NCBI RefSeq assembly: GCF_900637055.1
Contig: NZ_LR134338.1
Coordinates: 4,863,001-4,927,000, forward strand
Reading direction: 5' to 3'
Length of the DNA: 64,000 nucleotides
From: Brevibacillus brevis
GTDB taxonomy: Bacteria; Bacillota; Bacilli; Brevibacillales; Brevibacillaceae
Below, one piece after another: positions 15,266-23,505 of this stretch (the stretch's first letter is position 1; each line of letters opens with the position of its first letter). The translations under genes were made by a program, and so were the position numbers. The notes below the pieces were generated by a model, which was not told the origin of the DNA, searched no databases, and worked only from the letters and a program-made list of their open reading frames with translations.

Positions 15266-17074
15266 TTACAGAAGTCCTTCCTTTATCCCTTTTTGTACCG
15301 CGTCATCCCGATTCCGCACTCCAAGCTTGTCATATAGAGCGGATGCATAGTTACGCACGGTTCCGTCTGACAAATACAGCTTGGAAGCAATCGTTTTATA
15401 GCGCATGCCTTGGGAGAGCATCTGCAAAATCTCTTGCTCCCGCTTCGTTAAACCATAAGCATTCTCGTCTTTTTCGCTTAGTTTCGGAGCAACGAGCAAA
15501 TCTTCCTGTTCGTTTGCTGGCTGTGCATCCAGCATTTTATGAAACAGGTCCTGTGCAATCATCGTACCACCGCGATGGACGAGGCGAATCGTTTCCGCAA
15601 GCTCTCGTGAATCGATCGATTTCAAAAGATATCCGTCTGCACCACTGCGCATGATCTCCTTGGCTTTTTCAGTATCCTGAAACGTAGACAGGACAAGGAC
15701 ACGAATACCGGGCCATTTTTCCTTTATTCGTTTTGTGGCAGTAATCCCGTCCATATTCGGCATCTCCAAATCCATCAGCACCAGGTCTGGTTCTAGCTCC
15801 TCACACAGCTCCACAGCCTGCGCCCCATCCTCGGTCGTTCCGACTACCCGCAGGTCCCGCTGTCCCTCGAGTATGGTGCGCAAGCTTTCCCGAATAAACG
15901 CGTGATCATCTACGATAAACAAACGAATGATTTCATCGGCGCTCTCTATCAGTCTCGGCACCAAACAAGTAATGAGCGTTCCTTCTCCCCGCTCTGAGTA
16001 TACGGCTACTCTTCCTTGCAAAAGAGCGGCCCGCTCTTTCATCGTCGTGATCCCGAAGCCATCCTCCCAATTTTCCACCCCGTGACCGTTATCCTGTATT
16101 TCCAGCCTTGTCTGTTGCTGCTCAAAATGCAAGGAAACGACGATGTCCGTAGCCTGCCCGTGACGTACGGCATTCGTCAAAGATTCCTGCAAACAGCGAA
16201 ACAAGGTCATTTTCACCTGCTTACCAACAGGATACTCTTCTCCGATCGCACGAAACCGCACATTCACCTTTGCATGTGTCTGAAACTCCTCCGCAAGCTG
16301 CTTCAGCGAATGAACCAAGGGAAGCGTTTCTTGCGGTGACCCCATCTGATGCAAGTACCCTCTCACTTCCTTCATGCCGTTTCGCGCAAGCTTCAAGAGG
16401 GAGTCGAGCTTTTGCGTCCCTTCCTGCGACGCTACATCCTGACGCAAGGTTTCCAGCCCCATGATGATCGAGACATAGGAATGCCCCATCGTATCATGCA
16501 GGTCCTTGGAGAGTCGGTCCCGCTCCTCCAGCAAAGTCACTCTCTCGATTTGGGTGAGGTATTGCTCCAGCACACTGTTTTGCTTGCGAATAATTTCATT
16601 TTGACGATGGTTGACGATGAGCAAATGAAAAGCAAACCCAATCGCATAAGCAAGCCCGACTTGCGAAAAAATCACGAAGACATCAATTCCCCGCGAAAAA
16701 AGCACAATCAGCAGAGGAAGGATCACAATCGTAATGGGAGCCGACCAGCGATACGATTTCTTCGCACTATTGGCGGCAATCAAAAAAGCTGGCATCAATA
16801 AAGTAAGGTACGCCTCCGGAAAAATAGACGTGAGATAAAGCGATAATCCACCAAACAAGAGCATTTCTGCTATCAGATAGTAACGATAGCTCAGCTGCAA
16901 ACAAATCCACGGGACGGAAAAAACCATCATTTCCCAAAGTATAACCATCCATAAGGGCAGCGTGAGATAATCTCCAAATGTTACAGTCGTAACGGTGAGT
17001 GAAAAGCAAACGATCAGACGTAAAAAAAACATCACCCAGTCATACCAGGCCCATTGTTTCACGATATCTAACAA
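15266..17074 (-). CDS. Histidine kinase fused to a NarL/LuxR-type response regulator
   Basis: A 602-residue single protein containing a whole two-component system. Residues 1-155 hold about five or six membrane segments. Residues 183-250 are the HisKA_3 dimerisation domain with phospho-acceptor His193 in SKDLHDTMGHS. Residues 285-375 are the HATPase (ESLTNAVRHG, DNGHG, GFGITTMKERA). After about ten linker residues comes a receiver domain (LFIVDDHAFIRESLR, phospho-acceptor Asp435 in LVLMDLEMP), and residues 540-595 are a LuxR HTH (LTKREQEILQMLSQG). Kinase and regulator of the DesK/NarL class are normally separate. The putative sensor domain is encoded just upstream with a 4-base gap. Confidence 0.93.
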   Translation of the reverse strand: MLDIVKQWAWYDWVMFFLRLIVCFSLTVTTVTFGDYLTLPLWMVILWEMMVFSVPWICLQLSYRYYLIAEMLLFGGLSLYLTSIFPEAYLTLLMPAFLIAANSAKKSYRWSAPITIVILPLLIVLFSRGIDVFVIFSQVGLAYAIGFAFHLLIVNHRQNEIIRKQNSVLEQYLTQIERVTLLEERDRLSKDLHDTMGHSYVSIIMGLETLRQDVASQEGTQKLDSLLKLARNGMKEVRGYLHQMGSPQETLPLVHSLKQLAEEFQTHAKVNVRFRAIGEEYPVGKQVKMTLFRCLQESLTNAVRHGQATDIVVSLHFEQQQTRLEIQDNGHGVENWEDGFGITTMKERAALLQGRVAVYSERGEGTLITCLVPRLIESADEIIRLFIVDDHAFIRESLRTILEGQRDLRVVGTTEDGAQAVELCEELEPDLVLMDLEMPNMDGITATKRIKEKWPGIRVLVLSTFQDTEKAKEIMRSGADGYLLKSIDSRELAETIRLVHRGGTMIAQDLFHKMLDAQPANEQEDLLVAPKLSEKDENAYGLTKREQEILQMLSQGMRYKTIASKLYLSDGTVRNYASALYDKLGVRNRDDAVQKGIKEGLL

Positions 17075-17078
17075 ACCA

Positions 17079-17666
17079 TCATCTCCTAATTGCTTTGAAC
17101 ATCAAGCGGGTGTACCCACCAACTAATTGTACCAGACCGTTCCCTAGCTTGGAGCATCCGATCATGAGTATGAATCCTAAACTCATAATTTGCAATGCCT
17201 TCAGCTCAGAATCCACTACGCTCCCGAAAAAATGTAGCTCCACGAAAGGATAGAGCAACGGTATGAACGCAAAACATACGGGTGCAATGTAGATGAGTAC
17301 TCCGATCACCAGGCAGATACAGCCTATGACAAATTTTTGCATCAGCCAATAAACGGATAGCCAGTTTCTTACATTCATTAATTCCGCCTTTGCCTGCATC
17401 CATTGATTTCCCTTTGCTCTTTGTCTCATTGCCAACGGTTCTATGGAAATATCGGTATAAATCTTCGTCTGAATACGTTCATGCTGGACAAAGGTTTGAG
17501 TTGTACGCAACACATTGGTGAGCAACGGAATTCCCACTACGGTAAATGACAAGGCCAAGCCAAGCACGATACTGACCAAGTAAAAACATAAATAAAATAC
17601 TCCCGAGACAAATGTATACAGCAAAAAGATAACATTTTGAACGTTTCGCATGATCGCTCTTTTCAT
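17079..17666 (-). CDS. Stand-alone putative sensor domain membrane protein
   Basis: About 195 residues from the ATG at 17666, which has TAGGAGCGA upstream; a longer frame to 17723 lacks a ribosome site. Four membrane segments are visible, with YLVSIVLGLALSFTVVGIPL and VGGYTRLMFKAIRR at the end. This is the pattern of the Pfam 'Sensor' membrane domain usually fused to the N-terminus of HisKA_3 kinases. Here it is a separate gene ending 4 bases before the kinase/regulator fusion. I infer that it feeds the signal to that protein in the membrane. Confidence 0.75.
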   Translation of the reverse strand: MKRAIMRNVQNVIFLLYTFVSGVFYLCFYLVSIVLGLALSFTVVGIPLLTNVLRTTQTFVQHERIQTKIYTDISIEPLAMRQRAKGNQWMQAKAELMNVRNWLSVYWLMQKFVIGCICLVIGVLIYIAPVCFAFIPLLYPFVELHFFGSVVDSELKALQIMSLGFILMIGCSKLGNGLVQLVGGYTRLMFKAIRR

Positions 17667-17763
17667 ATAAGCTAACTCGCTCCTATCTATACCTTTTCCG
17701 ACATGATGATGACGGTCTGCCATTACCGTAAACCACTGCGCGTCACATGAGCCAGTATCAAAA

Positions 17764-17859
17764 TGTCATATGACAGGCTAAGTCATGTCATTTCATCAAA
17801 ATCAAAATCATTTTGTCAGTCGGAAAAGTGATGACAAGAAGTAACTACCGAGTATGACA
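17764..17859. promoter_or_regulatory. Cluster of TGTCA/TGACA half-sites in a divergent promoter region
   Basis: A perfect 12-base palindrome TGTCATATGACA lies at 17764-17775. Further TGTCA boxes are at 17786-17790 and 17814-17818, and TGACA boxes at 17832-17836 and 17855-17859. They sit between the sensor/kinase operon and the divergent serine hydrolase gene. They are good candidates for binding of the fused LuxR-type regulator; the assignment is inference. Confidence 0.5.
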
Positions 17860-17944
17860 CGAGCTTTGCCATACTGTGCTCAAGCGCTCACTCTCAGAGT
17901 CGGTGCGTCAAACCGGGTTGCCAACACAAAAAGGAGAATCGCAC

Positions 17945-19933
17945 ATGAAAAAAGTGATACAAAAAATGAGTCTCGTCGTTTTTCTTCTCTCCACAACCTT
18001 GATTTCCGCATGCACGCAGTCGCTCGGTGCTGTAGAATCCACTCAGACTGCTTCCATTGCTGCCCAAGGACCGGTGGATGCCAAAGAAATAGAAGCGTTT
18101 GCCGATCCACTGTTTGCAGAAAAAATGAAAGAACATAATGTGGCTGGTTCCAGCTTTGTTGTCGTCCGTGATGGCAAAGTCCTCGTGAACAAAGGTTACG
18201 GCTTTGCTAACAAGGAAAAGAAAATCCCTGTTGATAAAGACACGGTGTTCCAAATTGGCTCCGTATCGAAAACCTTTACCGCCTTGGCTGCCATGCAGCA
18301 AGTCGATGCGGGTAAAATTGACCTGCATGGCAATATAGAGGAATATCTCGGTGGGCTAAAAATTCCTAATAATACAGGAAAACCCGTCACCATGTACGAC
18401 TTGCTCACCTACACAACCGGCTTCGCATTTCCTGACGAAACTACCTTTACCGGTCCACAATACATCGGGCAGGACATCTCTATGGATGAATTCTTTCCAA
18501 AGCACATGCCGACCGTCATCCGACCACCTGGCGAAACCTATACGTATGATAATACAGGATTCTTGCTCGCTGGCTATGCCGTGGAAAAAGCAAGTGGAAT
18601 CCCCTTTGCCCAGTATATGGATGAAAAAGTGTTCAAGCCTCTCGGAATGACCTCGACCAGTGAACGTTTGAAGCCTGAGCTCATGAAGAGAATGGCTGCC
18701 AATTACGATCTTAATGGCGAGCCACGTCCGCTAGAAGGAACCGCTCCAACTGATGGTCCGCAGGGAAGCATTATATCAACAGCAGAAGACATGGCAAAGT
18801 ACATGATCATGCACCTGCAAAACGGAAAATTTGACGGCAAGGAAATCGTCAGCCAGAAAAGCATGGAATTGATGCATACGCACCAGATTTTCGCGGATGA
18901 CATCCCGATCACAACCGTAGGCTTTGAAAACTATTTTCCAGAGTATACAAATGGTCAGCACGTTGTTTTGAAGGGCGGAAACATGCCAGGCCATTCTTCC
19001 CTGATGGTATTGATCCCGGAACATAAAACCGGCTTTTTCATGTCCTACAACAATGATTCAATGATTAGCGCTGATATTTACAAAGAATTCATGGATCATT
19101 ATTTCCCAGAAACAGAAAAAAAAGCTGAGCCTGATTACTTGCCCTTGAGTGAAGCGGATGCGCAAAAATATTTCGGGCTGTATCAACATACGCGTGCCTA
19201 TTGGACACGCACTTCTATTACCTATGAGAATGGATCACTCGTGCTTGAGAGTGAGGCAACCGGAAAACAAAAGCTGCGAATGATTCGCCCATTGCTATTT
19301 GTAGATGAGGTAGGCGAAAAAGTCGCGTTCAAGGAAGACAAAAACGGTAACATCAAATACTTCTATTATACAACGCCAAAAGGAGTTAACCTTGCTGGCG
19401 AAACACAAAAAATGGAAATGGAAAAGACCTACTCAGACGTCCCTAACACCAGCAGCTATAAGACCCATATCAACAACATCAGCGCCCTTTCCATTATGGG
19501 AGCAAAATCGGGAAGTAAATTTGATCCTACAGGGACCATGACACAAGGCGAATTTGCTGACGCCCTGATCAAAGCAGAAGGCCATTACGTAATGGCCGGG
19601 AGTGAAGACGGGCTTAGACAGCAATTGGCCGCGGGCATCCCTAATTTGAATCCATCGTCACCAATCACAAGACAAGTCGCTGCTGCCATGATCCAAAATT
19701 TAAAGCAGCTTGAACCTGTGGCAACCAGCAAAGTGACGCTGCAAGACACAGCCGACGCATGGGCAAAAGATGCGATCACTGCTCTTGTTTCACAAGGCAT
19801 CGTCGATCCTGACACGAAGGTAAACGCAGATGGCTCTTTCACATTCCGCGCAAAAGATTTACTGAAGCGTCAAGAAGCCAGTGCCTTACTTGACTTAGCA
19901 TTTGGTTACTATTCATTGCCGATTAAACGATAA
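17945..19933 (+). CDS. Class C beta-lactamase-like serine hydrolase lipoprotein with SLH-like tail
   Basis: A 662-residue exported protein. The ATG at 17945 has AAAAGGAGAATCGCAC upstream. A lipobox LISAC puts the lipid-bearing Cys at residue 23. The penicillin-binding/class C beta-lactamase domain spans roughly 45-390, with Ser106 and Lys109 in GSVSKT (SxxK) and TYDNTGF (YxN). A middle beta domain follows. Residues 540-662 look like one to two SLH-type modules (TMTQGEFADALIKAEG, then DTADAWAKDAITALVSQGIV and KRQEASALLDLAFGYY). It faces the two-component fusion across the half-site cluster and is its likely target. Such enzymes hydrolyse D-amino-acid peptides, esters or beta-lactams; which one is unknown. 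Confidence 0.9.
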   Translation: MKKVIQKMSLVVFLLSTTLISACTQSLGAVESTQTASIAAQGPVDAKEIEAFADPLFAEKMKEHNVAGSSFVVVRDGKVLVNKGYGFANKEKKIPVDKDTVFQIGSVSKTFTALAAMQQVDAGKIDLHGNIEEYLGGLKIPNNTGKPVTMYDLLTYTTGFAFPDETTFTGPQYIGQDISMDEFFPKHMPTVIRPPGETYTYDNTGFLLAGYAVEKASGIPFAQYMDEKVFKPLGMTSTSERLKPELMKRMAANYDLNGEPRPLEGTAPTDGPQGSIISTAEDMAKYMIMHLQNGKFDGKEIVSQKSMELMHTHQIFADDIPITTVGFENYFPEYTNGQHVVLKGGNMPGHSSLMVLIPEHKTGFFMSYNNDSMISADIYKEFMDHYFPETEKKAEPDYLPLSEADAQKYFGLYQHTRAYWTRTSITYENGSLVLESEATGKQKLRMIRPLLFVDEVGEKVAFKEDKNGNIKYFYYTTPKGVNLAGETQKMEMEKTYSDVPNTSSYKTHINNISALSIMGAKSGSKFDPTGTMTQGEFADALIKAEGHYVMAGSEDGLRQQLAAGIPNLNPSSPITRQVAAAMIQNLKQLEPVATSKVTLQDTADAWAKDAITALVSQGIVDPDTKVNADGSFTFRAKDLLKRQEASALLDLAFGYYSLPIKR

Positions 19934-20007
19934 GCATCCTTTTCCTCTTTTTGGGATAATGTAGGGACTTGTTGTATACCCTACTCCTTTGAGGGAGGTG
20001 ACTGGTC

Positions 20008-20160
20008 GTGGATAATAGCGATAAACACAAGGGACAAGCTGAGCAAAAAGATTCAAGTGACTTGAATGAGAAGGAAATCGAGCTTCAGCATCAATTTCAA
20101 ATGTTCCCTACCCCTGATGAAAAACGCGCTTCAAAAGTGATTACTGAGCTGAAAGATTAA
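20008..20160 (+). CDS. Small hydrophilic protein, 50 residues
   Basis: A GTG at 20008 has an excellent GGGAGGTG site 6 bases upstream. The product is a charged, Gln- and Asp-rich peptide: DNSDKHKGQAEQKDSSDL, then ELQHQFQMFPTPDEKRA, ending VITELKD. A rho-independent terminator follows 20 bases later, so it looks like a complete gene. The composition resembles small spore- or stress-associated proteins of bacilli, but no family is recognised. Confidence 0.65.
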   Translation: MDNSDKHKGQAEQKDSSDLNEKEIELQHQFQMFPTPDEKRASKVITELKD

Positions 20161-20180
20161 TAACTACTTTCCCCCACTTT

Positions 20181-20207
20181 AAGGCTGTCGAGAAACTCGG
20201 CAGCCTT
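20181..20207 (+). terminator. Terminator after the 50-residue gene
   Basis: AAGGCTG-CGAG and CTCG-CAGCCTT form a stem around AAA with one mismatch pair, followed by a T-rich tail. The 20208-20346 stretch holds no gene that I can support. Confidence 0.8.
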
Positions 20208-20346
20208 TCTTTGTCCAGGAAAAATCCCGCTTATGAAGACGGATTCTCGCAAGTACCTTCATCGTTTTCTAGTATCCGCTGCGCTTCCCAAAGAGAAGCG
20301 GCCGGACGAAAAGATCAAAAAACAACAACTTGGAATTTCGTTAACC

Positions 20347-20387
20347 CAAAAAGGCTCCCACCAACGCTACAAGAGTTAGGGAAGCCT
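20347..20387 (-). terminator. Terminator of the S66 carboxypeptidase gene
   Basis: On the minus strand AAGGCTTCCC and GGGAGCCTT pair across a 19-base loop, followed by a T5 run. Confidence 0.7.
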
Positions 20388-20410
20388 TCTTGAACTCAAA
20401 CAAATCTTCG

Positions 20411-21340
20411 CTATATCGTTACACTCTCTTCGATCACCAGTTCACCGTTTGTCGCATCGAGACTAGCCTCTACGCCCAGAGGGAGAGCGATGTTGCACGC
20501 GCCATGTCCGATCTGTATGTTCCAGATGGTCGGCTTTCCGTACGGTACGACGATATTTTGAAACACATCCCAGACAGAGAAGCCTTCGCGCTTTTTCGGC
20601 TCACAATCGGTCCATGTCCCGATGACGACGCCCGCACAATCATCAAACAAGCCGCCCTGGGCAAGCTGTGTCAGCATGCGGTCAATCCGGTACGGCTCTT
20701 CGTCGATATCCTCCAGGAACAACAGCTTGCCTCTCGTATCGAGCTGGTAAGGCGTCCCCATCAACGCGGAGACGAGGGCGAGATTCCCGCCGACTACGGG
20801 TCCAGCTGCCTGACCTTCGACGAGACAGACGATTTCTTCTCCAGGAGGATTAATGATCGCTCCCAATGGCTCGGGGCGAGTCATAGCGCGCAGCAAATAT
20901 TGCTTGGACCAGTCATCCAGTCCATGCGCGATGTCTGAGGTAGCCATCGGTCCGTGAAGGGTAGCCAGATTCGCGCGCTGTCCGAAAACGGTATGCAGCG
21001 CCGTAATGTCGCTGTAGCCGATAAACAGCTTCGGGTTTTCGGCGATGAGGTCATAATCGAGCAAGGGCAGAATTTGCGGGGAACCGTAACCGCCCCGCAT
21101 GCACATGATTCCGTCCACTTCCTCGTCGACGAACATGGCATTCAGCTCAGCCGCCCGTTGCTCAGGAGTTCCCGCCAAATACCCACCGTACGATTCTCGG
21201 CACGTATCCGATATTTTCACTTTGTATCCCAAACCTTGCAGCTCTGCCATTGCTTTGTTCAGCACTTCTTCTGTAGCAGGACTTGAGGTTGCCACTACTC
21301 CGATTGTATCGCCCGCTCGCAATGCTTTCCCTTTGTTCAT
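20411..21340 (-). CDS. LD-carboxypeptidase, peptidase family S66 (MccF/LdcA type)
   Basis: A 309-residue protein. S66 enzymes trim the terminal D-Ala from muropeptide tetrapeptides in recycling, or cleave microcin-type conjugates. Family motifs in order: GDTIGVVATSSP at the start, GIMCMRGGYGS near 80, the nucleophile Ser110 in FIGYSDITALH, the catalytic Glu in LFLEDIDEEPYRIDRM near 215, and the catalytic His in QIGHG near 285. It has no signal peptide, so it acts in the cytoplasm. It lies 49 bases downstream of the sigma-54 regulator on the same strand and has its own terminator. Confidence 0.93.
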   Translation of the reverse strand: MNKGKALRAGDTIGVVATSSPATEEVLNKAMAELQGLGYKVKISDTCRESYGGYLAGTPEQRAAELNAMFVDEEVDGIMCMRGGYGSPQILPLLDYDLIAENPKLFIGYSDITALHTVFGQRANLATLHGPMATSDIAHGLDDWSKQYLLRAMTRPEPLGAIINPPGEEIVCLVEGQAAGPVVGGNLALVSALMGTPYQLDTRGKLLFLEDIDEEPYRIDRMLTQLAQGGLFDDCAGVVIGTWTDCEPKKREGFSVWDVFQNIVVPYGKPTIWNIQIGHGACNIALPLGVEASLDATNGELVIEESVTI

Positions 21341-21389
21341 CTGTCCAGTCTCCTCCCACGGTTTCTCTCCCCATTATCGTACATCTGTG

Positions 21390-22757
21390 TCAAATGGTGC
21401 ATAGCCATTTTCGCAGCTTGCGACTTGCAGACGGCTGGCTGATTCCGAGCGCTTCCGCTACCTTTGTTGTCGTCTTATGCTGCTCATAGGCCCGGTGCAC
21501 GAGCTGGCGCTCCACCTCGTCCATGGCATCCTGCATCGCCATCACACGATCTACCTTGATCCCTTTGTTCACACTGGACTCTTGGTTATGAATATAACGC
21601 GGAATTTGCGCGGGCGTAATGAGCACATCATGTGACGTGACGACGAGCCGTTCCACTACATTTTCCAACTCCCGCACATTGCCAGGCCAATCGTATTCGC
21701 TGAGGATGCGATAGCAGGTATCTGCGAGCTGTCTTTCCAAACAGTACTTTTGCGAAAAGACATTGAGAAAGTAGTGGACGAGCACGGGTATCTCTTCCTG
21801 CCGTTCGCGCAGCGGCGGAATTTCCAATGGGACGACATGAATGCGATAGTACAAATCCTCGCGAAACTTGCCTTCCTTGACCATTTGCCGCAGGTTTTTA
21901 TTTGTGGCCGTGATCAGCTTTACATCTACTTTTCGCGAGACAGAGCTGCCTACGGGCGTAATCGTTTTTTCTTGCAACACATTCAACAGCTTCACTTGCA
22001 AGGAGAGTGACATCTCCCCGATCTCGTCCAAGAACAGCGTGCCTCCGTTTGCCTTTTCAATCAAACCTGCCTTGCCATCTTTGTCCGCTCCCGTAAAAGC
22101 ACCCTTTTCATAGCCAAACAGCTCTGACTCCAGCAATGTCTCAGGAATGGCTCCGCAGTTGATGTGCACGAATGGCTTGTCCACCCGCGGACTGCACTCG
22201 TGGATGTATTTTGCCAGCACGCCTTTTCCGACACCTGATTCTCCCAACAGGATCATGGATGATTCTACCTGCGACAGTTTTTTGGCCATCATGGCGACCT
22301 GCTCCATGGACTGACTGCGGTAGATCAAGCTAGTCTCTCCTTTTTGTCTGTTATTCTCCTTGGTCATTTCACTCTGCAAGACCGTCCCGACGTACTTGAC
22401 TTCATGTAATTCCTGCTGCAGTTGCTCCTGGCTAGTTATATCAATGAAAGTATGGATCACTCCGTTAAAATTCCCGTCCTGATCCCAAATCGGTGTGCCT
22501 TCCACAAAAAGCTTGCGATTTTTCCGGGTGGTTTGAATCGTATGTATCTTTTTCTTGTCGCGAATGACCCGCATCGTGATCGTTGGCGCAAAATAGCCGA
22601 GATGATAAAACTCCTCAATCGGCTTGCCCATCATCTCCGCAGGATCAATTCCGAAAAATTCTTCAAATCTTTCCGAGCCATACAAGGTTCTGCCTTCTGC
22701 GTCTGTGACGTGCACGATATCAAACAGCGAGCCTAATAACGCTTCATAATCGATCAT
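21390..22757 (-). CDS. PAS-domain sigma-54-dependent transcriptional activator
   Basis: About 455 residues. The ATG at 22757 is chosen because GGGAGGTAGAG precedes it and it overlaps the preceding response-regulator stop by 14 bases. Residues 1-125 form a PAS domain (LFDIVHVTDAEGRTLYG). Residues 160-390 are the AAA+ domain with Walker A ILLGESGVGKGVLAKYI, the sigma-54 contact loop ELFGYEKGAFTGA, Walker B GGTLFLDEIGEMSL, and the arginine finger in FREDLYYRIHVVPLEIPPLR. The last 45 residues are a Fis-type HTH (AYEQHKTTTKVAEALGISQ). Its target should have a -24/-12 promoter; none was seen in the window. Confidence 0.93.
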   Translation of the reverse strand: MIDYEALLGSLFDIVHVTDAEGRTLYGSERFEEFFGIDPAEMMGKPIEEFYHLGYFAPTITMRVIRDKKKIHTIQTTRKNRKLFVEGTPIWDQDGNFNGVIHTFIDITSQEQLQQELHEVKYVGTVLQSEMTKENNRQKGETSLIYRSQSMEQVAMMAKKLSQVESSMILLGESGVGKGVLAKYIHECSPRVDKPFVHINCGAIPETLLESELFGYEKGAFTGADKDGKAGLIEKANGGTLFLDEIGEMSLSLQVKLLNVLQEKTITPVGSSVSRKVDVKLITATNKNLRQMVKEGKFREDLYYRIHVVPLEIPPLRERQEEIPVLVHYFLNVFSQKYCLERQLADTCYRILSEYDWPGNVRELENVVERLVVTSHDVLITPAQIPRYIHNQESSVNKGIKVDRVMAMQDAMDEVERQLVHRAYEQHKTTTKVAEALGISQPSASRKLRKWLCTI

Positions 22758-23505
22758 GGCGCTCTCTACCTCCCGTGCCCCCCGCATCTTGTGGAGTGAC
22801 ACGTACATAGCGATTCGTCGGTCTGCCTACCCCACCATAGCTGACATCCATTCTGACACTCCCGCTCTTCTCCAGATAGTCCAAATAGCGTCTGGCCGTC
22901 ACTCTCGCGATCCCTACACGTTCGGCCACGTCATCTGCCGAGAGCGGCTGACTCTCTTTCTCGATCTGGCGCATGATTTGCTCCATGGTGACAGCGTGCA
23001 GTCCCTTCGGCAGCACTATCCTGCCTGAAGTGGCATCGGCTTGTTCTTTTTCCGGGCTTTTGCGGAATAACAGCTGGTCGACCTCATCCTGGGATGCGGT
23101 ACCCTCCCAATCAATCCGTCGGCGGAACTCTCGATAGTTTTCCAATGACTGCTTGATCCGTTCGAATTGAAACGGCTTGATAATATAGTCCATCGCCCCA
23201 TTGCGCAGCATCGATTGGATCGTGGTCTTGTCCTTTGCAGCTGTCACGACGATGACATCCACTGCATGTTTGGCGGCGCGCAGCTCCATCAGCGCCTTCA
23301 CCCCGTCCTGGATCGGCATGAAAATATCAATGATCACCAAGTCAGGCGCGAGCTCATTCACTAGCTTGAGTCCATCTGCCCCGTTGGCTGCAATTCCGAC
23401 CACGTCAAAGCCTGGGACACGCTCAATGAACTGCTTGTTGATTTCCTGTACCATCGGATCGTCTTCCATAATCAGTACGCGAATGCTATCGTTATCCTTC
23501 TCCAT
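22744..23505 (-). CDS. CitB/DctR-type response regulator
   Basis: About 253 residues; the ATG at 23505 has GGGGAGATGGAGAG upstream. The receiver domain occupies residues 5-125, with the acidic pair in VLIMEDDPMV, phospho-acceptor Asp in LVIIDIFMP and the Lys in YIIKPFQFERI. The C-terminus has the HTH of the CitT/DctR/DcuR group (SADDVAERVGIARVTARRYL). This group controls uptake and use of C4-dicarboxylates and citrate. Its start overlaps the upstream kinase gene by 14 bases, as expected for a two-component operon. Phospho-input from that kinase is doubtful, since the kinase gene is damaged. Confidence 0.92.
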   Translation of the reverse strand: MEKDNDSIRVLIMEDDPMVQEINKQFIERVPGFDVVGIAANGADGLKLVNELAPDLVIIDIFMPIQDGVKALMELRAAKHAVDVIVVTAAKDKTTIQSMLRNGAMDYIIKPFQFERIKQSLENYREFRRRIDWEGTASQDEVDQLLFRKSPEKEQADATSGRIVLPKGLHAVTMEQIMRQIEKESQPLSADDVAERVGIARVTARRYLDYLEKSGSVRMDVSYGGVGRPTNRYVRVTPQDAGGTGGRERHDRL

